Below, one piece after another: positions 1-4,741 of a DNA stretch of 6,375 nt (its first letter is position 1; each line of letters begins with the position of its first letter). Position numbers and translations under genes: made by a program. A model generated the notes under the pieces. It saw only the letters and a program-made list of their open reading frames with translations, did no database searches and was not told the origin of the DNA. Location: the NCBI GenBank assembly GCA_009692985.1, contig SHYF01000102.1:1-6375 (forward strand), in the 5' to 3' direction. The DNA comes from Dehalococcoidia bacterium (GTDB lineage Bacteria; Chloroflexota; Dehalococcoidia; Lucifugimonadales; SHYF01).

Positions 1-61
1 ACGACAACTTTGCCCACCTATGGCGATCAACCAAACCTGCAAGGGATGTGATCTGAAGCTA

Positions 62-241
62 CTAGCGCTCAAGTTTAGCCAGCTCGCTCTCCAATTCGGC
101 GCTCTGCCGCTTCGTCTGTTCAGTTTTCTTCTTGATAATTTTGCCGTCTATTTCACCAAGCGCATACAGCCTGACCAGACGCCGCTCCTGGTCGGCTAGA
201 CGTTTCATGCCTCTCTCGATCCGCTCGATCTCCTCGTCCCA
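62..241 (-). pseudogene. C-terminal remnant of a large serine recombinase
   Basis: A minus-strand reading frame ending in TAG at 62-64 encodes about 59 charged residues starting around WDEEIERIERG. It continues through RLVRLYALGEID and ends in ELESELAKLER. The pattern of a Leu/Arg-rich helix, a short LYALGEID turn and a second Glu/Lys helix matches the coiled-coil tail of large serine recombinases (resolvase/invertase superfamily), which follows the zinc-ribbon domain and helps synapsis. No catalytic N-terminal domain, recombinase domain or zinc ribbon is present. The frame is open only to an in-frame TGA at 314-316, and recombinase-like sequence stops near 241, beside a hairpin. Such proteins normally have about 450-600 residues, so this is a relic. 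The only internal ATG (206-208) would give 48 residues. It could also be an unrelated short coiled-coil fragment. Family assignment is by recognition only. Confidence 0.5.
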
Positions 242-247
242 AACGCA

Positions 248-273
248 GGAGACCCGCCGTGACGCGGGTCTCC
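248..273 (-). terminator. Hairpin terminator of the hotdog-protein operon
   Basis: A perfect 10-bp inverted repeat (GGAGACCCGC, 6-nt loop, GCGGGTCTCC) lies about 47 nt past the stop codon of the MaoC-like gene. On the minus strand it is followed by TGCGTTTG, a weak U-rich stretch, so termination may be incomplete. It also marks where recombinase-like sequence begins, so it separates the operon from the relic downstream. Confidence 0.55.
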
Positions 274-291
274 ATGACCAACTCCAGAGTA

Positions 292-309
292 CGCGCCCTC
301 CCGGGCGTG
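292..309 (-). other. Short GC hairpin just after the MaoC stop codon
   Basis: CGCGCCC and GGGCGTG form a 7-bp stem (one G-T pair) with a 4-nt loop, about 10 nt downstream of the stop codon at 320-322. There is no U-tract, so it is more likely a 3' end stabiliser or part of a two-hairpin terminator with 248-273 than a terminator by itself. Confidence 0.3.
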
Positions 310-319
310 GGATTCAGGA

Positions 320-850
320 CTACTGGCAGACGATGGTGGCCTTGCCGTCACGGTCCCACATCGGAGTCGTCGACGGGTACTTGAGCGACGGCAGCGCCAC
401 GGTAACCGTACCAGTCATGCCGACGCGCCGGGGAGTCTTGGACTCCATGGCGAGATCGACCAGGTTCAGGCCGTTCTCCTGCCACTTCTTGTGGATGGTG
501 CCGCCCACGTGGATAGTGTCCCCCGCCAAGTGGAACTCGGTGATGCGGAAGGTGGCGGACCTCACGCGCCCGAAAATGCCCATCCAGTCGGACACAACTC
601 GCTCCCACAGCATCAGGCAAGAGTTGTTCTGCAGGAATATGCCGGTAGCGCCGTTGGCCTGGGCGATGCGGTCGTTGTGGTGCAGGCCGGGGAAGTTCCG
701 AGTCGCGCCAACGAACATGATCATGCGCTGGACGGTCAAATTGAAATCAACGGCGGGGATAGCGTCGCCCTCGTTGACCTGTTCGAAGTAGACCTGCGGC
801 GGTATCGCCCAGCGGACCGTGGTATCTACGGGGGGGTAAAACGCTTGCAT
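320..850 (-). CDS. MaoC-like hotdog-fold dehydratase/hydratase subunit
   Basis: The product is 176 aa, the size of a single hotdog domain. The ATG at 850 is chosen because AAGGAG (857-862) sits 6 nt upstream; a TTG five codons earlier would swallow that site. Residues 48-62 (VGATRNFPGLHHNDR) match the hot-dog hydratase motif region, which in the MaoC/PhaJ/HadB family carries the D-x4-H catalytic pair. Here His57 is present but the Asp position appears to be Asn52. Residues 101-121 (around FHLAGDTIHVGG) match the later strand with the usual GD turn. The family hydrates or dehydrates acyl-CoA or acyl-ACP thioesters. The gene lies 55 nt downstream of a FAS1-like dehydratase-domain gene on the same strand, an arrangement resembling mycobacterial HadA/HadB heterodimers. 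A heterodimeric cytoplasmic enzyme is therefore likely, but the substrate is unknown. Confidence 0.85.
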   Translation of the reverse strand: MQAFYPPVDTTVRWAIPPQVYFEQVNEGDAIPAVDFNLTVQRMIMFVGATRNFPGLHHNDRIAQANGATGIFLQNNSCLMLWERVVSDWMGIFGRVRSATFRITEFHLAGDTIHVGGTIHKKWQENGLNLVDLAMESKTPRRVGMTGTVTVALPSLKYPSTTPMWDRDGKATIVCQ

Positions 851-892
851 AGCTTTCTCCTTCAATGCTTGTAGAGAGGGATGCGCCTTGTG

Positions 893-917
893 ATCGTCCG
901 GATATCTACCGGACGAT
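893..917 (-). other. Perfect hairpin spanning the stop codon between the two hotdog genes
   Basis: ATCGTCCGG (893-901) and CCGGACGAT (909-917) form a perfect 9-bp stem with a 7-nt loop. The TAG stop codon of the upstream gene (906-908) lies in the loop. No T-run follows on the minus strand, so it is not a classical terminator. It may stabilise the upstream message or tune expression of the second gene. The structure is seen in the sequence; the role is inferred. Confidence 0.45.
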
Positions 918-1538
918 GTCTGCCTCAGCCTTGCGGACGAACGAGTAGCTGCCCTGGGTTGCCTTGGCTACGAGCTGGCCGTTCTGGTTAAAGTAGTTGG
1001 TGGTGTAGCCCGTGAAGGCTCCCACGCCGACGCGCGTCTCGCGCGGCGTGACGTGGTGTAACACGCGACCCATGGTGGTGAGCCTGTCGCCCAGGCATAC
1101 GGGCTCGAAGAACTCGATCGTCATGTCGGTGAAGAAGTTGGCGTTGGTCGGCGGCATGGGCGGATTGCCCGACGATGGTTGGCGAGAGGCCAGGTGGGAT
1201 TGGAAGTCGACGTCCGCGTCCAGGGGAAAGCGTGTGGGTTGGCCAGGCCGCCAAAGGCCCGAATAGGTGGGGACTTCCTTGACCGCGGCCCAGGGTACCA
1301 CCTGGCTGCGATAGCCGGCCATCCTGGCGATTTCTTCGTCCCAGTAGGTCGGGTTGCCGATCTCGGCCGGTTCGCAGTAGCGCGAGAGCATGACCTTATC
1401 GACGCGCTCGTCCGCCACCATAATGATCCCGCCGGAGTAGTCCTCGCCGATGTGCTTGGCGGTGTCTTCCCAGGTTACGTTGGGGTCTCCTCCTCGTCGG
1501 GTCCGTGCCGGTGCCTGGCTCTCATCAGTTGTGGTCAC
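906..1538 (-). CDS. FAS1-like dehydratase-domain (MaoC N-terminal type) hotdog protein
   Basis: The product is about 210 aa with a GTG start at 1538, preceded at 5 nt by GGAGG (1544-1548). In-frame ATGs at 1550 and 1556 lack such a site. Residues 50-75 (LSRYCEPAEIGNPTYWDEE, then ARMAGY) match the opening of the FAS1-like dehydratase/MaoC N-terminal domain (PF13452 type), whose usual form is RYA-x-A-x-G-D-x-NP-x-Y-x-D-E. Residues 79-87 give the usual 'VVPWAAV' segment. Residues 138-160 (MTIEFFEPVCLGDRLTTMG) and 180-199 (TNYFNQNGQLVAKATQGSY) are typical late hotdog strands. Such proteins usually partner a second hotdog subunit and shape the acyl-binding tunnel rather than supply the catalytic pair. 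It is the first gene of a two-gene operon with the MaoC-like gene. The first 25 residues are polar and poorly conserved in appearance. An acyl-CoA/ACP dehydration role is inferred. Confidence 0.85.
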   Translation of the reverse strand: MTTTDESQAPARTRRGGDPNVTWEDTAKHIGEDYSGGIIMVADERVDKVMLSRYCEPAEIGNPTYWDEEIARMAGYRSQVVPWAAVKEVPTYSGLWRPGQPTRFPLDADVDFQSHLASRQPSSGNPPMPPTNANFFTDMTIEFFEPVCLGDRLTTMGRVLHHVTPRETRVGVGAFTGYTTNYFNQNGQLVAKATQGSYSFVRKAEADIVR

Positions 1539-1566
1539 TGTTCCCTCCATTCGCATGTTATCCCTG

Positions 1567-1589
1567 GCCTCAGAGCAAGCGCTTGAGGC
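1567..1589 (-). promoter_or_regulatory. Leader hairpin / palindrome upstream of the hotdog operon
   Basis: GCCTCA and TGAGGC flank AGC/GCT, giving a 9-bp stem with one bulged G, about 18 nt before the ribosome-binding site. The same segment holds a perfect 10-bp palindrome CAAGCGCTTG (1576-1585), and a second palindrome TTGCGCGCAA lies at 1637-1646. They lie in the predicted 148-nt leader and could be an RNA structure or DNA operator sites; the sequence does not say which. Confidence 0.35.
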
Positions 1590-1692
1590 GTTGCCACGAA
1601 CACATGGGGCGGTGGCAGATGAAACGTACATGCCGTTTGCGCGCAATAAGCGCAACGATCATGCGGGCAGCGGCTGTATGTGTGACGGCCAC

Positions 1693-1721
1693 AAGATATA
1701 ATGCCGAAGTCCCCCTGTCAA
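1693..1721 (-). promoter_or_regulatory. Sigma-70-type promoter of the hotdog operon
   Basis: On the minus strand a perfect TTGACA (1716-1721) is followed after 17 bp by TATCTT (1693-1698); a TATATC reading with a 15-bp spacer overlaps. The predicted transcription start near 1686 gives a leader of about 148 nt to the GTG at 1538. It is the only strong promoter-like pair seen upstream of the two genes. Confidence 0.6.
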
Positions 1722-1796
1722 GGGAGCGCATTGCCTCATAATAAATGTTGCTGTGATGGGTACCGTAGCTTTAGAAAACATGTCACAGGGGGAAGC

Positions 1797-1901
1797 ATGA
1801 GGAGAAGCAGCGTGAAAGAGTACGTTGAGGCAATACGCCCAAATAGCGTTGATTCTGAAGTCTGCACATGCTTTCCAACTTCGTTCATTTTGTCAACATG
1901 A
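1797..1901 (+). pseudogene. N-terminal stub of a transposase-like gene
   Basis: An ATG at 1797, preceded by an AG-rich ribosome-binding-like stretch (AGGGGGAAGC), opens a 34-aa frame starting MRRSSVKEYVEAIRP. The segment VKEYVEAIRP resembles the extreme N-terminus of DDE-integrase-type transposases, which commonly begin with a 'VKEYxEAIRxRY' pattern before an HTH region. After residue 15 the resemblance ends and the frame stops at 1899-1901. No HTH, DDE catalytic core or downstream transposase sequence is seen in any frame, so only the leading edge of an insertion sequence seems to have survived. The match is about ten residues and could be chance. Confidence 0.35.
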
Positions 1902-2153
1902 GAAAAGCTGTGACTCTTAGACTCTTTGCATGCGTGGATTCAAGGGGAACCCTTGTTGTCACCGCGGCGCGCTCGATGTGGTCACCTGGGCCGATGTACG
2001 GATATGCCCACGGAACGGGGCCAGAGTAGGGCATATTGTGTCGTGGAAACCCATGCTCCCTCATGGGAGATAACGTGCGGATTTATCCCACACCTCTGGG
2101 CTAGTGCAGTTGGAGGCGTCCCATACCCCCATCCCATCTGCTACCATAGTCGT
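1902..2153. other. Non-coding region upstream of era with two inverted repeats
   Basis: No supported gene lies here. Two inverted repeats are visible: ATATGCCC (2002-2009) with GGGCATAT (2029-2036) around a 19-nt loop, and CCCATG (2050-2055) with CATGGG (2062-2067) around 6 nt. The latter overlaps an alternative pairing CTCCC (2056-2060) / GGGAG (2065-2069), so the two stems are mutually exclusive. The era frame stays open upstream to 1926, but that 76-residue extension does not look like Era protein. Together with 1742-1796, where I see nothing clear, this forms a gene-poor stretch of about 410 bases interrupted only by the transposase-like stub. Confidence 0.4.
2142..2153 (+). promoter_or_regulatory. 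Possible -10 element giving a leaderless era transcript
   Basis: TACCAT (2142-2147) ends 6 nt before the era ATG, which would put transcription start at or next to the A of the start codon. No Shine-Dalgarno sequence precedes the ATG, fitting leaderless initiation. The -35 region (TCCCAT at 2119-2124) is poor, so this is tentative. Confidence 0.3.
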
Positions 2154-3074
2154 ATGCAATCCCAACCAGAAACCCACTCGGCCCCGCCCTTCCACTGCGG
2201 CACCGTCAGCATCGCGGGGCGGCCCAACGTGGGCAAGTCCACGCTTATGAACATACTGATAGACTTCAAGCTATCCGCCGTCAGCCCCAAGCCCAAGACC
2301 ACCCGCCACAAGATCCTCGGAGTGCTCACAGACGAGGACTACCAGGTGGCCTTCCTGGACACCCCTGGCCTGCCTTCCCGCAGGCACGACGAGCTTGACA
2401 GGCGATTGCTATCCTCGTCCCTGGAAGCCATCCATGAAGCCGACCTGGTCGTAATGGTGGTGGAACCGAAGCCGCCGGGCGAGATCGAACACAGGCTCAT
2501 AGGCGAGCTGCGGGGAGAATCCAAGCAGGCCATCCTGGCCATCAACAAGATAGACCTGGTCAAGAAGCCAGAGCTCCTGCCCGTCATGGAAGCCTATGCT
2601 CGCCTCTACCCCTTCCTGGAGATCGTTCCCATCAGCGCTGTGCAGCCGGACGGCGTGGACACACTGCTGAATCTCATAGTCCGCCACCTGCCAGAAGGCG
2701 AACCACTCTTTGCTCCCGACGATGTCACCGACCGCCCAGAGCGGTTCCTGGCCGCCGAGCTAATCCGTGAGCAGGTGTTCAACTCCTATGCCCAGGAGGT
2801 TCCCTACGCCGTGGCCGTGGAGATAGATACATTCCAGGAGCAGTCCCAAGAACACGGCGGCAAAGACTACATCAGCGCCATCCTCTACGTAGAAAGGGAT
2901 TCGCAGAAGGCCATCCTCATAGGCAGGGGCGGCGCTATGCTAAAGGAGATTGGCACCCAGGCGCGCCAGGGAATCGAGGCGCTCCTGGAACGGCCTGTCC
3001 ACCTGGAGCTATGGGTCAAGGTGTATCCCGACTGGCAGATGGACAGGGCCTTCCTGCTCAGGCTTGGGTATTAG
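2154..3074 (+). CDS. era: GTPase Era, ribosome small-subunit assembly factor
   Basis: The product is 306 aa, the usual Era length. Era is an essential GTPase that binds 16S rRNA near its 3' end and assists 30S maturation. The GTPase motifs are all present: G1 GRPNVGKST at 22-30, switch I KTTRH at 48-52, G3 DTPG at 69-72, G4 NKID at 131-134 and G5 SAV at 161-163. The Era linker segment DRPERFLAAELIREQVF follows at about 193-209. A C-terminal KH domain (about 236-295) has the RNA-binding GxxG as GRGG at 257-260 and ends in the typical RLGY. The ATG at 2154 is chosen because homology starts soon after; the longer frame from 1926 adds 76 unrelated residues. There is no clear ribosome-binding site. 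Frequent partners such as rnc, ybeY or recO are absent, so it appears monocistronic, ending at strong hairpins from 3106. Confidence 0.97.
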   Translation: MQSQPETHSAPPFHCGTVSIAGRPNVGKSTLMNILIDFKLSAVSPKPKTTRHKILGVLTDEDYQVAFLDTPGLPSRRHDELDRRLLSSSLEAIHEADLVVMVVEPKPPGEIEHRLIGELRGESKQAILAINKIDLVKKPELLPVMEAYARLYPFLEIVPISAVQPDGVDTLLNLIVRHLPEGEPLFAPDDVTDRPERFLAAELIREQVFNSYAQEVPYAVAVEIDTFQEQSQEHGGKDYISAILYVERDSQKAILIGRGGAMLKEIGTQARQGIEALLERPVHLELWVKVYPDWQMDRAFLLRLGY

Positions 3075-3105
3075 CAGCTATTCGTAAGATCGCCCTCGGG
3101 GGAGT

Positions 3106-3130
3106 GCAGAGGGGGTTTTACCCCCTCTGC
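3106..3130 (+). terminator. Hairpin after era
   Basis: GCAGAGGGGG (3106-3115), loop TTTTA, CCCCCTCTGC (3121-3130) form a perfect 10-bp stem 32 nt past the era stop. It is followed by TTGGGG rather than a U-tract, so it is a good structural barrier but not a canonical intrinsic terminator. It is also the first hairpin of a composite repeat. Confidence 0.5.
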
Positions 3131-3211
3131 TTGGGGTCTGGGGATACCCCCCAGATCCATTCCTCTCCCCCTCTCCCTTGGCAAGGGAGAGGGGGAGACA
3201 GGGGGTGAGAG
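3106..3211. repeat. Composite three-hairpin intergenic repeat, copy 1
   Basis: Three adjoining hairpins fill this stretch: 3106-3130 (10-bp stem), TCTGGGG (3137-3143) with CCCCAGA (3149-3155), and a 16-bp perfect stem 3164-3179/3183-3198 with a GGC loop, made of CTCTCCCCCTCTCCCTT-type sequence. A tail ACAGGGGGTGAGAG follows. The segment 3175-3211 recurs at 6269-6305 with 32 of 37 bases identical, and GGGGATACCCCC (3140-3151) recurs at 5457-5468. Such C/T-rich palindromic units resemble dispersed REP/MITE-like repeats; mobility is inferred. Confidence 0.65.
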
Positions 3212-3245
3212 ATTTCCTATGCTGTTAGAAGTGGTTTCAACACAC

Positions 3246-3277
3246 AACAAACCCCCGGTTTGAGTCGGGGGTTTGTT
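3246..3277. terminator. Bidirectional terminator between era and the redox genes
   Basis: AACAAACCCCC (3246-3256) and GGGGGTTTGTT (3267-3277) form a perfect 11-bp stem, extended by a G-C pair, with an 8-nt loop. Each strand has a G-run followed by TTTGTT, so it can stop transcription both from era on the plus strand and from the convergent minus-strand pair ending at 3349. Confidence 0.8.
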
Positions 3278-3348
3278 CTCTCATCATATGCCCCTGGGGT
3301 GGGAAGAATGACGTTGGGCTTGAAAGATTCCCTGGCCTTTTGTGCGTC

Positions 3349-3939
3349 TTACTTCAATCCCACCTTCTCGGCCACCATATGGCGCATCTCCTTGATGGAC
3401 TCCTGCAGCCAGACCAGTTGCCTCGCCTGAGTCTTCGTCCGTGTCTCCCCTCGTATCGCCTGGTCATCGGCGCCGGGCATCGCCCGCTTGACCTCCTCTT
3501 GGATCTGGGCGCGCTCCCGGTCAGCAAAGACTGGCCGCTCTATCCAGTGGCAGATGTACCGCATCTCCTTGGTGTAGAAGACCGCCACCGGAATAGACAG
3601 GAACTCCCCGTTTTTCAGGAACTCGTTCGCGATGTCCAGGTGCTGGTCCCGCGGGAAGACCCGCATCTCCAGCCCCCCCGCCTCAGCTATGCGCGCCATG
3701 GCCGGCATCCCACGGTACACATCCGGGCACCAGTCCTCGCCTATCACCAGCATCTTCGCAGGCCCGTTGTGATGCTTGGCCGCCTTCCGGAAGAAATCAG
3801 CATCCTCTGACGAGACCTTGCCCTGGTCGTAGAAATGCTCGAACCGGTCTTTGTTCACCTTGATCTGGCCCAGGTACTCGCTGTACGTAAGTCCAGAAGC
3901 GAAACGCTCCGGGGTCACCACGCTTGTCTTTCCTACCAT
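3349..3939 (-). CDS. Thioredoxin-fold protein with a single-cysteine CPDV motif
   Basis: The product is 196 aa. The ATG at 3939 has AGGAGG (3945-3950) 5 nt upstream. The core (about 60-135) reads as a thioredoxin fold: strand MLVIGEDW, then Cys71-Pro-Asp-Val74 at the start of the active-site helix, and the cis-proline loop SIP at 115-117. The pattern resembles the Thioredoxin_9-type family (PF14595), where the motif is usually C-x-x-C. Here the resolving cysteine is replaced by valine, and the only other cysteine is Cys130 (YICHW). The N-terminal 50 residues (EYLGQIKVNKDRFEHFYDQ) are helical and charged; the C-terminal tail is Lys/Arg/Gln-rich. There is no signal peptide, so it is probably cytoplasmic. 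It follows a glutaredoxin-like gene on the same strand, suggesting a shared role in thiol redox chemistry. It may be a monothiol oxidoreductase or a binding protein rather than a disulfide reductase. Confidence 0.85.
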   Translation of the reverse strand: MVGKTSVVTPERFASGLTYSEYLGQIKVNKDRFEHFYDQGKVSSEDADFFRKAAKHHNGPAKMLVIGEDWCPDVYRGMPAMARIAEAGGLEMRVFPRDQHLDIANEFLKNGEFLSIPVAVFYTKEMRYICHWIERPVFADRERAQIQEEVKRAMPGADDQAIRGETRTKTQARQLVWLQESIKEMRHMVAEKVGLK

Positions 3940-3996
3940 CTGCCCCTCCTCTTATTACACCTATCAAACTGCTTTGCCGATACCCCGCCCCTGCCC

Positions 3997-4013
3997 AGCC
4001 GGCCACGCCGGCT
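3997..4013 (-). other. Intercistronic GC hairpin between the redox genes
   Basis: AGCCGGC (3997-4003), loop CAC, GCCGGCT (4007-4013) give a perfect 7-bp stem 10 nt after the glutaredoxin-like stop codon. No U-tract follows on the minus strand. It may be a processing or stability element in a two-gene message, or a partial terminator that lowers expression of the downstream gene. Confidence 0.4.
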
Positions 4014-4023
4014 ATCCGATGTG

Positions 4024-4236
4024 TCAGCCAATCTCACCCGCAAACCCTATCTCAATCCGCCCATCTTCGTAGATGATGATTGGCACAGTGTCATCGTATC
4101 CCAGCGCTTCGTCCAACCACGCCTGGCTCTGGTCCACGGTCCGCTCTTCAAAGGCAATGCCACGGTGGGTCCAATCAGCCCTCAGATCCTCGCACGTGGG
4201 ACAGGTGCTCAGGGTGTAAACGATGGGTACCGCCAT
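4024..4236 (-). CDS. Small glutaredoxin / NrdH-like protein
   Basis: The product is 70 aa, slightly short for the glutaredoxin/NrdH family (about 75-85 aa). The ATG at 4236 is chosen because the glutaredoxin strand begins at once (VPIVYTLSTCPTCE) and GAGAGG (4245-4250) lies 8 nt upstream. The longer frame to 4320 adds residues that do not resemble the family, and its GTG lies at the predicted transcription start. The active site is dithiol, Cys12-Pro-Thr-Cys15; the cis-proline is Thr50-Val51-Pro52. The end GFAGEIG stands where the family's GF/GG-containing substrate-binding strand sits, but the final helix is missing or very short. It should transfer electrons to disulfides in the cytoplasm, drawing on glutathione, another low-molecular-weight thiol or thioredoxin reductase. 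It is the first gene of a probable pair with the single-cysteine thioredoxin-fold gene 84 nt downstream. Confidence 0.85.
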   Translation of the reverse strand: MAVPIVYTLSTCPTCEDLRADWTHRGIAFEERTVDQSQAWLDEALGYDDTVPIIIYEDGRIEIGFAGEIG

Positions 4237-4325
4237 TTCCTCTACCTCTCGACCTTGGATGCACTCCCACATATGCCACAAATGCAATGGTTGTGGGGAA
4301 AGTAGCTGACGAAACGCCACCCCCG

Positions 4326-4354
4326 ACGTTACAAGGGGCGTATTGCTTTGTCAA
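4326..4354 (-). promoter_or_regulatory. Promoter of the glutaredoxin/thioredoxin-fold pair
   Basis: On the minus strand TTGACA (4349-4354) is followed after 17 bp by TAACGT (4326-4331). The -35 is perfect and the -10 is weak, so activation by a regulator is possible. The predicted start near 4319 gives a leader of about 83 nt. Confidence 0.5.
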
Positions 4355-4397
4355 GGCCAGAGGACATCCCGCTCATGGTGAGAGCTTGTGATGGAAT

Positions 4398-4513
4398 TGT
4401 CATGGCGAGGGCGTACCCGCCAGTGGCAATCTGGGGCTGGGTCCCATCGTATGCTGAGTCCGGGATTCCTTCACAACCTCTGAGCCTGACGAACCATGCG
4501 AGCGGAGCAATGA
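4398..4513. repeat. Degenerate dispersed repeat (MITE-like)
   Basis: The left end TGTCATGGCGAGGGCG and inner segment GTGGCAATCTGGGG resemble the common bacterial dispersed repeat that starts TGTCATTGCGAG and contains 'GCAATCT'. The right end has GGATTCCTTC and finishes GCGAGCGGAGCAATGA, similar to that repeat's inverted end (GCAATGACA). The ends are imperfect inverted repeats and no protein is encoded, so it is a decayed non-autonomous element or extragenic palindrome. The match is from memory of the repeat type. The rest of the gap 4355-4672 holds the dyads and promoter listed separately. Confidence 0.4.
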
Positions 4514-4616
4514 ATAGTACGTCGGCATGCGGTAAGCAACAATAGCCTCACACCGTGCCTGGGCAGACTAACCCCGACAGGATGAATCAGCGGATTTGCG
4601 CATTATCTCTCACGCC

Positions 4617-4656
4617 TACCAGAATTATCTTGGTACTGCACAGTAATATTGCAGTA
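4617..4656. promoter_or_regulatory. Two nested dyads, possible operator for the winged-helix gene
   Basis: TACTGCA (4634-4640) and TGCAGTA (4650-4656) form a perfect 7-bp dyad separated by 9 bp. TACCA (4617-4621) and TGGTA (4631-4635) form another dyad, also with a 9-bp gap, sharing two bases with the first. Both lie just upstream of the -35 box at 4673. The spacing suits a dimeric DNA-binding protein; autoregulation by the downstream gene is a guess. Confidence 0.45.
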
Positions 4657-4672
4657 GGTTCTCTAGCGCCAC

Positions 4673-4701
4673 TTGACAAAGCCGCAGGGGAATTATAGAA
4701 T
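4673..4701 (+). promoter_or_regulatory. Near-consensus sigma-70-type promoter
   Basis: TTGACA (4673-4678), a 17-bp spacer and TAGAAT (4696-4701) give a strong housekeeping-type promoter. Transcription would start near 4708, about 34 nt before the ATG at 4742. This rules out the TTG at 4673 as a start codon, since it is part of the -35 box. Confidence 0.8.
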
Positions 4702-4741
4702 CTTATACAGAATAAACAGCAGGAATGAAAGAGGTGTTGCT

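Noticed and set aside
132..874. Plus-strand open frames (219 and 127 aa) opposite the MaoC-like gene
   Set aside because: They are antisense to a gene with recognisable hotdog motifs and a good ribosome-binding site; their translations are Arg/Ser-rich with no family features.
1179..1586. Plus-strand open frame of 135 aa opposite the FAS1-like gene
   Set aside because: It is a shadow of the minus-strand coding frame, without start signals or a recognisable domain.
1874..1896. Minus-strand TTGACA at 1891-1896 as another promoter
   Set aside because: The sequence 17 bp downstream is AAGCAT, a poor -10, and a better promoter lies nearer the hotdog operon.
1926..2153. A 76-residue N-terminal extension of Era
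   Set aside because: The extension is Cys/His/Pro-rich, unlike Era, and the protein from 2154 already has full family length.
3106..3277. Hairpin cluster as a CRISPR array or small RNA gene
   Set aside because: The units are not regularly spaced direct repeats with unique spacers, and they are explained by terminators and palindromic repeats.
3340..4305. Plus-strand open frames of 156 aa opposite the redox genes
   Set aside because: They are antisense to two genes with clear thioredoxin-fold motifs and have no recognisable features.
4673..4741. A TTG start at 4673 for the winged-helix gene
   Set aside because: That TTG is the beginning of the -35 box; the ATG at 4742 has a good ribosome-binding site and follows the predicted transcript start.
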